In this document: in pieces, positions 8,483-15,617 of the stretch
How positions within the stretch are numbered: the stretch's first letter is position 1
Layout of the letters: each line of letters begins with the position of its first letter
Assembly: GCA_021737185.1 (NCBI GenBank)
Contig: JAIPEL010000035.1
Coordinates: 1 to 37,170, forward strand
Length of the DNA stretch: 37,170 nucleotides
Source: Desulfobacterales bacterium
GTDB lineage: Bacteria > Desulfobacterota > Desulfobacteria > Desulfobacterales > CAFBRK01
Direction of reading: 5' to 3'
Notes under the pieces: generated by a model
Database searches by the model: none
Told to the model about the DNA's origin: nothing
Seen by the model: the letters and a program-made list of their open reading frames with translations, nothing else
Made by a program: the position numbers and the translations under genes

Positions 8483-10690
8483 ATGATCGAACGAACTTTC
8501 GATATCCCCTTTATCGCCAGACTGGCGCTTCGCGAAAAGCAGATTCAGCAAAACTATCGGCCGATTATCGCGGTTCACAAGTGGTTTGCACGGCGACCTG
8601 GCACCCTGTTCCGCGGGTTGCTGTTGTCGGAATTCGTCGAAAAACCGCTTCAAAAATCGTTTTATGAATCCAATTCCCTCCCCGGCATACGGGTGGCCGA
8701 CCCTTTCATGGGGGGTGGAACGCCGCTGCTGGAGGCCAATCGCATCGGATGCGACGTGGTCGGCTGCGACATCAATCCCATGGCCTACTGGATTGTAAAG
8801 CAGGAGCTGGAGCATCTAGATTTAGACAAATACAGCGCTTCAGCATGGGAACTTCGTGCTGAAATCGAACGCCGCATCGGTCCTTTGTACCGAACAAAAT
8901 GCGCAATCTGCGGTAACGGTGAGGCTCATGTAAAATATTTTTTGTGGGTCAAGATCCTTCCGTGTGAAAAATGCGGCAAATTAATAGACTTGTTTCCAGG
9001 TTATCTGATCTCCAAGGACCGTCGCCACCCTAAAAACGTGTTGGTCTGCGGAAAATGTGGAGCCCTGTCGGAAACCGATAACCGGGAATCTCCCGGGGCC
9101 TGCTCTGCCTGTGGGCAAGAGTTGAGGATTTCCGGTCCTGCAACGCGAAATCATTGCGCCTGCCCTTATTGCAAAACGCTCAACCGATATCCACGGCCGG
9201 AAAAGGGGCCTCTCGGCCACCGGCTGTTTGCCTTAGAATACTACTGTCCCTCATGCAAGCCTGGACATAAAGGTAGATTTTTCAAATCGCCCGACAAGGA
9301 GGACCTTCGTAAGGTTCGGGATGCCGCCAGAGGTTGGCAAAAAATGGACCCAAGTTCGATTCCGGAAGACGCAATTCTACCAGGCGATGAGTCGGACCGG
9401 CTTTTCCGCTGGGGATACACCCACTATCATGAAATGTTCAACGATCGCCAGAAGCTGGCCCTCGAACTAAGCTGCCGACTGATTCTTTCGCAGCCTGATC
9501 AAAGAGTCCAAAACGCGCTGGCCACCAATTTATCCGACCTTCTTCGATACCAGAACCTGTTGTGCCGTTACGATACTATGGCACTTAAATCTTTGGATAT
9601 ATTTTCCGTTCACGGCTTTCCGGTTGGACTCATCCAGTGTGAATCCAACTTTCTGGGCATTCGGGATGAAAAACGAAATGTCAGTATCGGTTCAGGAGGG
9701 TGGTCCAACATCATAGACAAATTCACCAAGGCCAAAGAATACTGCGACACACCATTTGAAATTGTTCACCACAGCGGCAAAAAAATAAGGCAGGATATCC
9801 CAGGCGAATGGATCGGCGATCACGACAACGGTTCGGGCCGGCCGAAACGAAGCGTGGACATCGCCTGCATCGACGCGGCCGAAAAAAAGATTGCGGGTGG
9901 TTCGTTGGATGCGGTCTTTACCGATCCTCCATATTTTGGAAACGTCCAATACGCGGAACTGATGGATTTTTGCTATATCTGGCTCCGTACGCTTTTAGGC
10001 CGCACTGTGGCGGCCTTCGAACCTCAGTCCACCCGCAACGCCAAAGAATTGACCGGCAACGAGAACATGAAGCGCGACATCGTCCATTTCGCGGAAGGAC
10101 TTTCGTCTGTTTATCGAAAAATGGCAGATGCACTGAAGCCGGGAGCGCCGTTTGTCTTTACCTATCACCATAATGCGCAGCAAGCCTACTATCCGGTGGC
10201 GGTAGCCCTATTGGACGCCCGGTTGACCTGCTCCGCTTCTTTCCCCTGTCCGGCGGAGATGGGGGCCTCGATTCACATCAGCCACACCAAATCTTCCATT
10301 GTGGATACAGTATTTGTTTCGAGAACAATCGGCAGAATCAGCAGAAAATTGATTCCCGATTCTCCTCAGGGGCTTGCGGATATCGTTTCGAAAGACCTGG
10401 AATGCCTTAGGGAGAGCGGTTTAAATCCGACAAAAGGAGATGCCCGCTGCATTATCTTCGGGCATCTAACACGTCTTGCCGTATGGTCGCTCCGAAGCGA
10501 CTGGGACGAGCGCTTGAATACCCTCGACCGATTAAAACGGGTAGAAAACTGGATCGAGCAATTCGGCGGCATCCAGGGGGTTGAAGCTTTTCTCGAAGGA
10601 GGCTCGAAAATACTTCCTCCTATACAGAAAGTTCTCATTGCGGAAGATCGGAGCCCATATGGTGAAGATGAGGACCAAGTATCCTTTTGA
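8483..10690 (+). CDS. DNA methyltransferase with zinc-ribbon insert (DUF1156-like)
   Basis: A large DNA methylase of about 735 aa. The N terminus (IPFIARLALREKQIQQNY... HKWFARRPGTLFRGLLL) matches the DUF1156 start that precedes many such enzymes. SAM motif I DPFMGGGTP is at D73 and the catalytic motif DPPYF at D481, the order and sequence of an adenine-N6 or cytosine-N4 beta-class methylase. Between them lie at least four CxxC pairs (CAICG, CEKCG, CGKCG, CSACG, CPYC, CPSC) forming zinc ribbons, probably for target recognition. A GTG at 8360 is in frame and would add 41 residues; ATG 8483 fits the family start better, although neither has a strong Shine-Dalgarno. The 3' end overlaps the nuclease gene. 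Base composition is more AT-rich than the neighbours, suggesting transfer. Confidence 0.85.
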   Translation: MIERTFDIPFIARLALREKQIQQNYRPIIAVHKWFARRPGTLFRGLLLSEFVEKPLQKSFYESNSLPGIRVADPFMGGGTPLLEANRIGCDVVGCDINPMAYWIVKQELEHLDLDKYSASAWELRAEIERRIGPLYRTKCAICGNGEAHVKYFLWVKILPCEKCGKLIDLFPGYLISKDRRHPKNVLVCGKCGALSETDNRESPGACSACGQELRISGPATRNHCACPYCKTLNRYPRPEKGPLGHRLFALEYYCPSCKPGHKGRFFKSPDKEDLRKVRDAARGWQKMDPSSIPEDAILPGDESDRLFRWGYTHYHEMFNDRQKLALELSCRLILSQPDQRVQNALATNLSDLLRYQNLLCRYDTMALKSLDIFSVHGFPVGLIQCESNFLGIRDEKRNVSIGSGGWSNIIDKFTKAKEYCDTPFEIVHHSGKKIRQDIPGEWIGDHDNGSGRPKRSVDIACIDAAEKKIAGGSLDAVFTDPPYFGNVQYAELMDFCYIWLRTLLGRTVAAFEPQSTRNAKELTGNENMKRDIVHFAEGLSSVYRKMADALKPGAPFVFTYHHNAQQAYYPVAVALLDARLTCSASFPCPAEMGASIHISHTKSSIVDTVFVSRTIGRISRKLIPDSPQGLADIVSKDLECLRESGLNPTKGDARCIIFGHLTRLAVWSLRSDWDERLNTLDRLKRVENWIEQFGGIQGVEAFLEGGSKILPPIQKVLIAEDRSPYGEDEDQVSF

Positions 10691-11705
10691 AGCGACCTTC
10701 CAGGAGATTGAAGCAGACCCAGGGGCATTTGCAGAGTCGGTTTTCGCATGCCTCGAGTCCGATTTTTTGCAAATGCCCAAGGGGGCTGGATTTGTTGAGT
10801 ATCCAGTTTTCGAGCGCGGATACGAAGCATTGAAACAGGCGACTGGAGGTTTTGAAGAGCTTTCGCCGGACAAGATTTTGCCTGTCACGTTTTCAGAGCC
10901 GATTTCGGTCATCGTTTTAAGGGCCATGTTAGGATTCACGCCTCCCGAGTGGGCCTATGTCGCAACCCAACGCACAGGAGTTGACGTTACTCAAGGTTTT
11001 GTCCGATCACTGGATAGAAAAATCAGGATGGCTCCGGAAGCGCCGCTAAAAAATGGAGGTGTGATGCCTGCCCGGATGACAGCCCTCGTGCAAACAGCCT
11101 GTGAACTTCTCCGTGTGGGGGCACCGAAGGTCAAAAAAGATAAGCTGCACCGGCTCAACAAGGCGGATTCACTTCAGGGAGCGACCTCCCTGCGAGCGCT
11201 TGCCGACATCGGGGTTCCCTATGCCATGTTGCTGTATGAACGATTTCTTGGAAGACCCTTTGCCGGGCACCGTGATTCGGTGAGTGAACTGGTTGGCGAT
11301 CTTTTAGAGTCTGCTATTGAAAATGTACTTGCAAAATCCGGCATAAGCTTCCGGAAAACCAAACGCGCCGAGCGAGTCCCCGGTTTTGATCAAGCTCCAG
11401 ATTTTATCATACCCAGCGAATTCAATCCGCAGGTAATAATCGAAGCGAAACTGACCGAGGATGACGGGACAGCTCGCGACAAAGTGACACGGATTCAGCA
11501 CCTTGGTCAATTGAGCATGGCTGGACGGAAGAAAAATCGGCCCAAGTACGAGGTAATTGCCTGTATTGGTGGTCGCGGCTTCGGCGTTCGGAAAGGAGAT
11601 ATGGAAAAAATGCTTCTTGCGACCCGGGGCAAAGTTTTTACCCTGAAAACAATCGACCGCTTGGTGAAATGTACAAGGCTGAAGGAGTTTCAGTCCAAAG
11701 TTTGA
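10659..11705 (+). CDS. PD-(D/E)XK restriction endonuclease-like protein
   Basis: A 348-aa protein whose C-terminal third carries a PD-(D/E)XK nuclease signature: an upstream Glu in the LLESAIENVLAKSG helix, D248 in APDFIIP, then E262-A-K264 in VIIEAKLTEDDG. The N-terminal two thirds match nothing I can name and may hold the recognition part. It starts inside the methylase gene (32-base overlap) with GGAG 5 bases before the ATG, the layout of a translationally coupled restriction-modification pair. Function as the cognate endonuclease is inferred from motif and context. It converges with the RES gene, only 2 bases apart. Confidence 0.8.
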   Translation: MVKMRTKYPFEATFQEIEADPGAFAESVFACLESDFLQMPKGAGFVEYPVFERGYEALKQATGGFEELSPDKILPVTFSEPISVIVLRAMLGFTPPEWAYVATQRTGVDVTQGFVRSLDRKIRMAPEAPLKNGGVMPARMTALVQTACELLRVGAPKVKKDKLHRLNKADSLQGATSLRALADIGVPYAMLLYERFLGRPFAGHRDSVSELVGDLLESAIENVLAKSGISFRKTKRAERVPGFDQAPDFIIPSEFNPQVIIEAKLTEDDGTARDKVTRIQHLGQLSMAGRKKNRPKYEVIACIGGRGFGVRKGDMEKMLLATRGKVFTLKTIDRLVKCTRLKEFQSKV

Positions 11706-11707
11706 TG

Positions 11708-12181
11708 TTAGAATCCTTGTCCCAGGCGAGGATCGATGCGAAGCGTTCGGGGCTGTCCAATCCTGATTTTTTCAAAATCCGGATGATTCGGATTGATCAG
11801 GTAGTTGCTTTCTTCGGGGAGGACCGCACTCGGCACCTGCAAAACCGCCGAGCGGGCTTCACCGAACCATGCGTCTCCGATTTTCTTTGACGCCGGGCCG
11901 GCCGGCACGGCGTTCCACCCTTCTGGCATCTGATGCTCCGCGATGATTTCAATCAAATGGTCCGGGATTTCGGCCGGGACCATCCGGTATGCGTTCTGCA
12001 GCGCGGCAAACGGCGTTTCACGGTCGTTTACCAGAATCTCGAGAACGGCCAGGGAGATACTCCCGGCGGTGTAGACCAGGGGGTAGCCCGGGTTGCTCCA
12101 CCGGCTGCCAAAGAGCCGGGCCCCTTCGCCGCTGAATGCAGTATCAACCCACTTTGCCTTGGCAAGCCGCCAGGCTTTCAT
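11708..12181 (-). CDS. RES-domain toxin
   Basis: A 157-aa RES-family toxin of a type II toxin-antitoxin module. Characterised RES toxins deplete cellular NAD+. The family signature is visible: an Arg near the N terminus (ARLFGSRWSNPGYPLVYTAGS), the helix SLAVLEILVN with the conserved Glu, and a C-terminal Ser-bearing segment (PSAVLPEESNYLINPNHPDF). The full-length frame begins at ATG 12181, sharing one base with the antitoxin stop (TGATG). It is therefore second in the operon, after the antitoxin, as usual for this family. Confidence 0.92.
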   Translation of the reverse strand: MKAWRLAKAKWVDTAFSGEGARLFGSRWSNPGYPLVYTAGSISLAVLEILVNDRETPFAALQNAYRMVPAEIPDHLIEIIAEHQMPEGWNAVPAGPASKKIGDAWFGEARSAVLQVPSAVLPEESNYLINPNHPDFEKIRIGQPRTLRIDPRLGQGF

Positions 12182-12645
12182 CAGGCCCCCAGGCCGTGTT
12201 CGATGCGCCCCAGCAGATTGAACACTTCCTGAGCGCCGGGCTCGGTGTCGGCAAACTCGAGGGGCGTTTTATCGCCTAGAGAAAATGCCGGGCTTTTAAA
12301 CCACTTTCTGGCGCGATCCTCGTCGCCGTCGAACACATCGACGGCTTTCTCCCACAGCCGGCCAATCCGGACGGTGCGCTCGGATTCGTCTTTGGCCAGG
12401 CGGCCTTCCTTTTTGCGCCGGGAAAGGGTTCTGGGGGTGATGTCGATCAGCTCTCCTATTTCTCCTGTGGACAAAGACAAATCGCTTCGGAGCCTTTCCA
12501 CGAGGGAATAGTCGACCCCTTGTCGGATGATGTCGATGAGTGTTTTTGGACTCATCTGTTCATCAGACGCCAGTTCGGACAAGGCCACGCCTTTGCGGGC
12601 GGATTTTTCCCTCGGCTTTTTGGCATCGGTGGCTTTGGCTGTCAT
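12181..12645 (-). CDS. Xre/MbcA/ParS-type antitoxin (DUF2384)
   Basis: A 154-aa antitoxin partner of the RES toxin. A middle helix-turn-helix of Xre type (LSLSTGEIGELIDITPRTLSRRKKEGRL) is followed by the C-terminal MbcA/ParS toxin-binding domain (LWEKAVDVFDGDEDRARKWFKSPAFSLGDKTPLEFADTEPGAQEVFNLLGRIEHG). The basic N terminus (MTAKATDAKKPREKSARKG) is probably flexible. ATG 12645 was chosen because GGGGGA lies 7-8 bases upstream; the open frame continues to 12831 but that part reads as non-coding. These antitoxins usually repress their own promoter, expected at 12650-12780. Confidence 0.9.
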   Translation of the reverse strand: MTAKATDAKKPREKSARKGVALSELASDEQMSPKTLIDIIRQGVDYSLVERLRSDLSLSTGEIGELIDITPRTLSRRKKEGRLAKDESERTVRIGRLWEKAVDVFDGDEDRARKWFKSPAFSLGDKTPLEFADTEPGAQEVFNLLGRIEHGLGA

Positions 12646-12778
12646 CGAACCGTCCCCCTGATTGTTATTGCCATATGGCTCTATATTATGCGCCACATGC
12701 CTGGGTGTCAAGCTCGGACCGGTACGCCTAAAAATTCTGCCCAGATACGCTGGGACCGCATAGCTGTCGAATATGGCA

Positions 12779-12958
12779 TCACTCTTCCGGCGGGTAAAAT
12801 GAAATTTCACCTCGATTGATTCCCATGCCATAATGATTGTGCAGCTCTTTCATCATGCCTCCGATAAGAGCCCAAAATCCGGCAATCGCTCTTCGTTGCT
12901 CCTCGTCGTCAGCGTCATACTCAACTGACAATTCGAGATCGAAGCTTTCTTTCCGCAT
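12779..12958 (-). CDS. Small acidic hypothetical protein
   Basis: A 59-aa protein MRKESFDLELSVEYDADDEE... of unknown function. GGGGAG lies 8 bases upstream of the ATG at 12958, supporting translation. The first half is a charged strand and the second half an amphipathic helix (IAGFWALIGGMMKELHNHYG). It is co-oriented with the toxin-antitoxin genes but separated by 133 bases. A role in that module cannot be shown. Confidence 0.55.
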   Translation of the reverse strand: MRKESFDLELSVEYDADDEEQRRAIAGFWALIGGMMKELHNHYGMGINRGEISFYPPEE

Positions 12959-13365
12959 GATGAAATCTCCCCTGCCAATCTTCGCTGGTTGCGCACACCA
13001 ATAAAAATATCCTTGGAACGACCCCCAAAAAGATCTTGACAAAACATATAAACATATATTGATATGGCGATCAATTGAAATTTGTCGACGCAAACCCTTT
13101 CTCGGGTCTGCGGAGGCGGCCAATCTTGCCAATGTGATGGTTTGAGAAAGAACAACTCGCAACAAACATCCGGAATGGTAAAAGAGATCCTCCAAAAGTA
13201 TGCCCAGGGTCGCCTGCGGCCGGAATCAGGGTCAAATATCCATGCCAGCGCCCGGGTCAAGAGGTCATCATATTACCAATCTCTGTAGCCGTTGTAGCAG
13301 TTGGTTGACCGCGAGCATCGGCAGGGGATTTCCACTTGACGGTGTGGCCAAATAGAAAGGGATCC
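12959..13365. other. AT-rich intergenic region between defence island and trxB operon
   Basis: No credible gene is seen. An AT-rich patch at 13036-13070 holds TTGACA (13036), the direct repeat ACATATAA/ACATATAT and the inverted pair CATAT...ATATG. On the minus strand TTGATC and TTATAT are spaced 17 bases apart and could drive the small gene at 12958. No clear promoter for the trxB operon could be fixed, though TTGACC and TTGACG boxes occur shortly before 13340. Confidence 0.35.
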
Positions 13366-14361
13366 ATGTCTGGAAATGAGTTTTACGATTTGATCATTTT
13401 AGGTGGAGGTCCGGCCGGGTTGACGGCCGGGATATATGCCATGCGTGCCGCGCTCAAAACCGTATTAGTCGAGCGAGGCGTCCCTGGCGGACAGGTGGCC
13501 ATCACCAAGGAAGTCGAGAATTACCCCGGCTTCATTGAAATAGGCGGCTTTGACCTGTGTGACAAGTTTTTCCAGCACGCCAAGCATTACGGGCTGGAAA
13601 TGATCGAGAAAGAGGCCGTCTGCACAGAGCCCGGTCTCGATTACCATTCGGTGCGTATAGCCGACGGAACCCTGCTTAAGGCCCATGCGGTCGTTCTGGC
13701 TGCCGGCGGTACGGCAAGAAAACTGAACATCCCGGGCGAGGATGAATATTTCGGTAAAGGGGTGTCCTATTGCGCCACTTGCAATGGTTTCTTTTTCCGT
13801 GACAAAACCGTCGCAGTCGTGGGCGGAGGCGACACCGCGCTGGAGGATGCCCTTTACCTGTCAAAGATCACCCGAAAAGTCTACCTCATCCATCGGCGGG
13901 ACGCTTTCCGGGGCAGCCGCATCCTTCAGCAACGGGTTTTCGAAGAACCACGGATTGAAATCATATACAATGCGGTTGTCGCCTCCATCAACGGCGGCGA
14001 CGACGGTGTCCGTGACATTGCCTTGAAGGACACGCAAACCGGTGCGCAGCGGAATATTGAAACAGAGGGCGTTTTCATTTTCGTCGGTTTTGCCCCCAAC
14101 AACCAGCTGGTTCCTGCCGGGATCAAGACCAACCGCACCGGTTATGTGATCACGGATGAAAAATGCGAAACCGACATCCCAGGCATTTTTGCAGTGGGAG
14201 ACCTCCGGCAAAAATACGCCAATCAGATCGTACTCGCCGCCGCAGACGGATGCACAGCCGCCCTGGCGGCGGCGCATTATGTCGAAACCCGCAAAGGCGG
14301 CCAAACGTGCCAAGATGATGGTTCCAGCCATGAACAGAATGCAAAACAGGTCAGCCAATGA
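13366..14361 (+). CDS. trxB: Thioredoxin reductase (flavin disulfide reductase)
   Basis: A 331-aa NADPH/FAD thioredoxin-disulfide reductase. The FAD-binding GGGPAGLTAGIYAMRA is at the N terminus, the redox-active motif C136-A-T-C139 in VSYCATCNGFFF, the NADPH-binding VVGGGDTALEDALYL follows, and the FAD-closing IFAVGDLRQK is near the C terminus. The last 25 residues (ETRKGGQTCQDDGSSHEQN...) are an unusual hydrophilic tail with one extra Cys. AAAGGG precedes the ATG at 13366; an in-frame ATG-less extension to 13336 is not needed. It is the first gene of a tight operon with an ArsR regulator and two UGA-containing genes, so it may supply electrons to the selenoproteins rather than, or as well as, to thioredoxin. 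Confidence 0.92.
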   Translation: MSGNEFYDLIILGGGPAGLTAGIYAMRAALKTVLVERGVPGGQVAITKEVENYPGFIEIGGFDLCDKFFQHAKHYGLEMIEKEAVCTEPGLDYHSVRIADGTLLKAHAVVLAAGGTARKLNIPGEDEYFGKGVSYCATCNGFFFRDKTVAVVGGGDTALEDALYLSKITRKVYLIHRRDAFRGSRILQQRVFEEPRIEIIYNAVVASINGGDDGVRDIALKDTQTGAQRNIETEGVFIFVGFAPNNQLVPAGIKTNRTGYVITDEKCETDIPGIFAVGDLRQKYANQIVLAAADGCTAALAAAHYVETRKGGQTCQDDGSSHEQNAKQVSQ

Positions 14362-14722
14362 CGATGCGGACCGGGACTTGCCAGTTCGCAAAGATGGATT
14401 TTCGGCAAGATACGAGTTCACTGAGGATCATCTCCAACACGCCGCCTTTCTTGCCAAGAGTCTGTCCGACGGCAACCGCTTGAGGATATTGGTCCTCATC
14501 AGCAACGGCAGGAAATCGGTTTCGGCAATTGTCGAAAAGCTTGACTTGTCTCAACCGCTGGTCTCGCATCACCTGAAAGAGCTGAAGCGATCCTTGCTGG
14601 TCAGGGTGGAGCGTGAAGGCCCTTTCGTCTACTACGAACTGGCGGATTCGAGAATTTTGGATGTACTGCAAATCCTGAACGACGTGGCGACGGACCTGCT
14701 GACGGAAAGAAAGATGTTTTGA
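14315..14722 (+). CDS. ArsR-family winged-helix regulator
   Basis: A protein of about 135 aa with an ArsR/SmtB winged helix: LAKSLSDGNRLRILVLISNGRKSVSAIVEKLDLSQPLVSHHLKELKRSLLVRVEREGPFVYYELAD. There is no Cys at all, so it cannot use the thiol metal sites or the dithiol persulfide switch of ArsR or SqrR-type members; its signal is unknown. The start is uncertain: ATGs at 14315, 14318, 14330 and 14339 are all in frame, each overlapping the end of trxB. It is followed after 25 bases by the first UGA-containing gene and probably regulates the operon. Confidence 0.8.
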   Translation: MMVPAMNRMQNRSANDDADRDLPVRKDGFSARYEFTEDHLQHAAFLAKSLSDGNRLRILVLISNGRKSVSAIVEKLDLSQPLVSHHLKELKRSLLVRVEREGPFVYYELADSRILDVLQILNDVATDLLTERKMF

Positions 14723-14747
14723 GGGCAAAGGGGGGTAGATCGGCCGT

Positions 14748-15218
14748 ATGGACAAACTATTTGAAATCCTTACCCACATGGCGCCTGAAGAGGCGCTGTC
14801 GGAAATCACGAAGGCCCTGGGAAGGCTCTTGCAGGACTTGGATACCGACGCGCGCGAACGATTTTTGATGAATCTTATCGAGCAGTCCGAAGGCGATAAG
14901 GTTGCCGGTATGGTGCATTTGTGACTGGCCGAATGCATGGGCGAAGGTGTCGACCCAACGCAGATGTGCAAAAACCTGGTAGATAAAGTTGCACGGTCCG
15001 AACAACTTTTGGCGATTGCCGATCCCGATCTGCTGATGCTTTTCGAAGACTGGCTGGAAGAATTGGAGAGTGAGGCGCAGAGGCTGATAAAAGCGCAGGG
15101 TCCGCTGGATGAAGAGGCGCTGGCAGACAAGCTCGGTTTGTCCCGCAGAGGGGCGAAGTTTCTTTTGTCGAAGCTTGAAAGAGAGGCAGTTAATTCAGCA
15201 AAAAATGAAGAAATTTGA
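14748..15218 (+). CDS. Putative new selenoprotein (in-frame UGA, U59)
   Basis: Read from ATG 14748, the frame meets TGA at 14922-14924 and continues open to 15218, giving 156 aa with selenocysteine at 59 (GMVHL-U-LAEC-MGEG). Conventional calling would report a 59-codon ORF and a second ORF from the in-frame ATG at 14937. Both halves look like one protein: an acidic helical N-terminal part, the motif U59-x-x-x-C63 plus C74, then LLMLFEDWLEELESEAQRL and a C-terminal helix-turn-helix-like LDEEALADKLGLSRRGAKFLLSKLE. A hairpin of bacterial SECIS type begins 9 bases after UGA. I know no family for it. A redox or thiol-sensing role is inferred from the Sec/Cys pair and the trxB neighbour. A purine-rich AAGGGGGG is about 12 bases upstream of the start. 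Confidence 0.72.
14934..14962 (+). promoter_or_regulatory. Candidate bacterial SECIS element 1
   Basis: The stem is built of UGC (14934-14936)/GCA (14960-14962), an A versus AC internal loop, UGGG (14938-14941)/CCCA (14954-14957), a bulged A at 14953, and CGA (14942-14944)/UCG (14950-14952). It is capped by a five-base loop AGGUG. The loop starts 20 bases after UGA. Bulged stem, GGU in the apical loop and distance all match what SelB recognises in known bacterial SECIS elements. Confidence 0.68.
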
Positions 15219-15244
15219 AGAAATTTCTGCGATCGGAGGGAAAA

Positions 15245-15556
15245 ATGAAAGTTTTGTTTATCATCTCCACCGACGACGGCGAAACCATCTTCAATGCTAT
15301 GCGGCTTGCAAACGTGGGAGTAAAAAAAGGGGATGATGTCAGCGTGTTCATGCTCGGCAAAGGCGTTTGCTTCGAACAGGCCGGAACCGACCAGTATGAC
15401 GTGATGGGCCAGATCAACCAATTCGAGGGCGATTTTTATGTTTGAGGGGTCTGCATGAAATCCCACGGTCTGGTGGGATCAGGCACATGTCCGATCGGCT
15501 GGATGGACGACCTGTACGAAATTGCCATGGAAGCCGAAAAGATTTTTACCTTTTGA
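15245..15556 (+). CDS. DsrE-like selenoprotein (in-frame UGA, U67)
   Basis: Read from ATG 15245, TGA occurs at 15443-15445 and the frame runs on to the real stop at 15554-15556, giving 103 aa. The N-terminal part is a DsrE/F-like sulfur-relay fold (MKVLFIISTDDGETIFNAMRLANVG... VSVFMLGKGVCFEQ). The part after UGA (GVCMKSHG... CPIGWMDDLYEIAMEAEKIFTF) is the family's normal C terminus. In Cys homologues the segment reads FYVCGxCMK, so UGA exactly replaces the first active-site Cys, giving U67-x-x-C70. DsrE-type proteins carry persulfide sulfur in sulfur relay. GGAGGG lies 4 bases before the ATG. The gap to the upstream selenoprotein gene is 26 bases. Confidence 0.85.
15452..15485 (+). promoter_or_regulatory. 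Candidate bacterial SECIS element 2
   Basis: A perfect 7-bp upper stem AUCCCAC (15460-15466)/GUGGGAU (15473-15479) closes the loop GGUCUG. Below it, UG/CA pairs past two bulged A, and UGC (15452-15454)/GCA (15483-15485) past one mismatch. The loop starts 21 bases after UGA and contains GGUCU, the same core as the E. coli fdhF SECIS loop. It is the stronger of the two elements. Confidence 0.82.
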
Positions 15557-15617
15557 AATAAAAGATCGATTTGATGGTCGTGATAAAATCCATTCATCTG
15601 CTCATTTCTTTGGCCTG

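Noticed and set aside
14156..14314. Longer ArsR reading frame starting inside trxB
   Set aside because: The extra 53 residues antagonise trxB codons and are rich in Pro/Ser/Arg without ArsR similarity.
14937..15218. Separate 93-aa gene starting at ATG 14937
   Set aside because: No Shine-Dalgarno precedes it and its frame joins exactly to the upstream ORF through UGA with a SECIS-like hairpin. Selenocysteine read-through is the better explanation.
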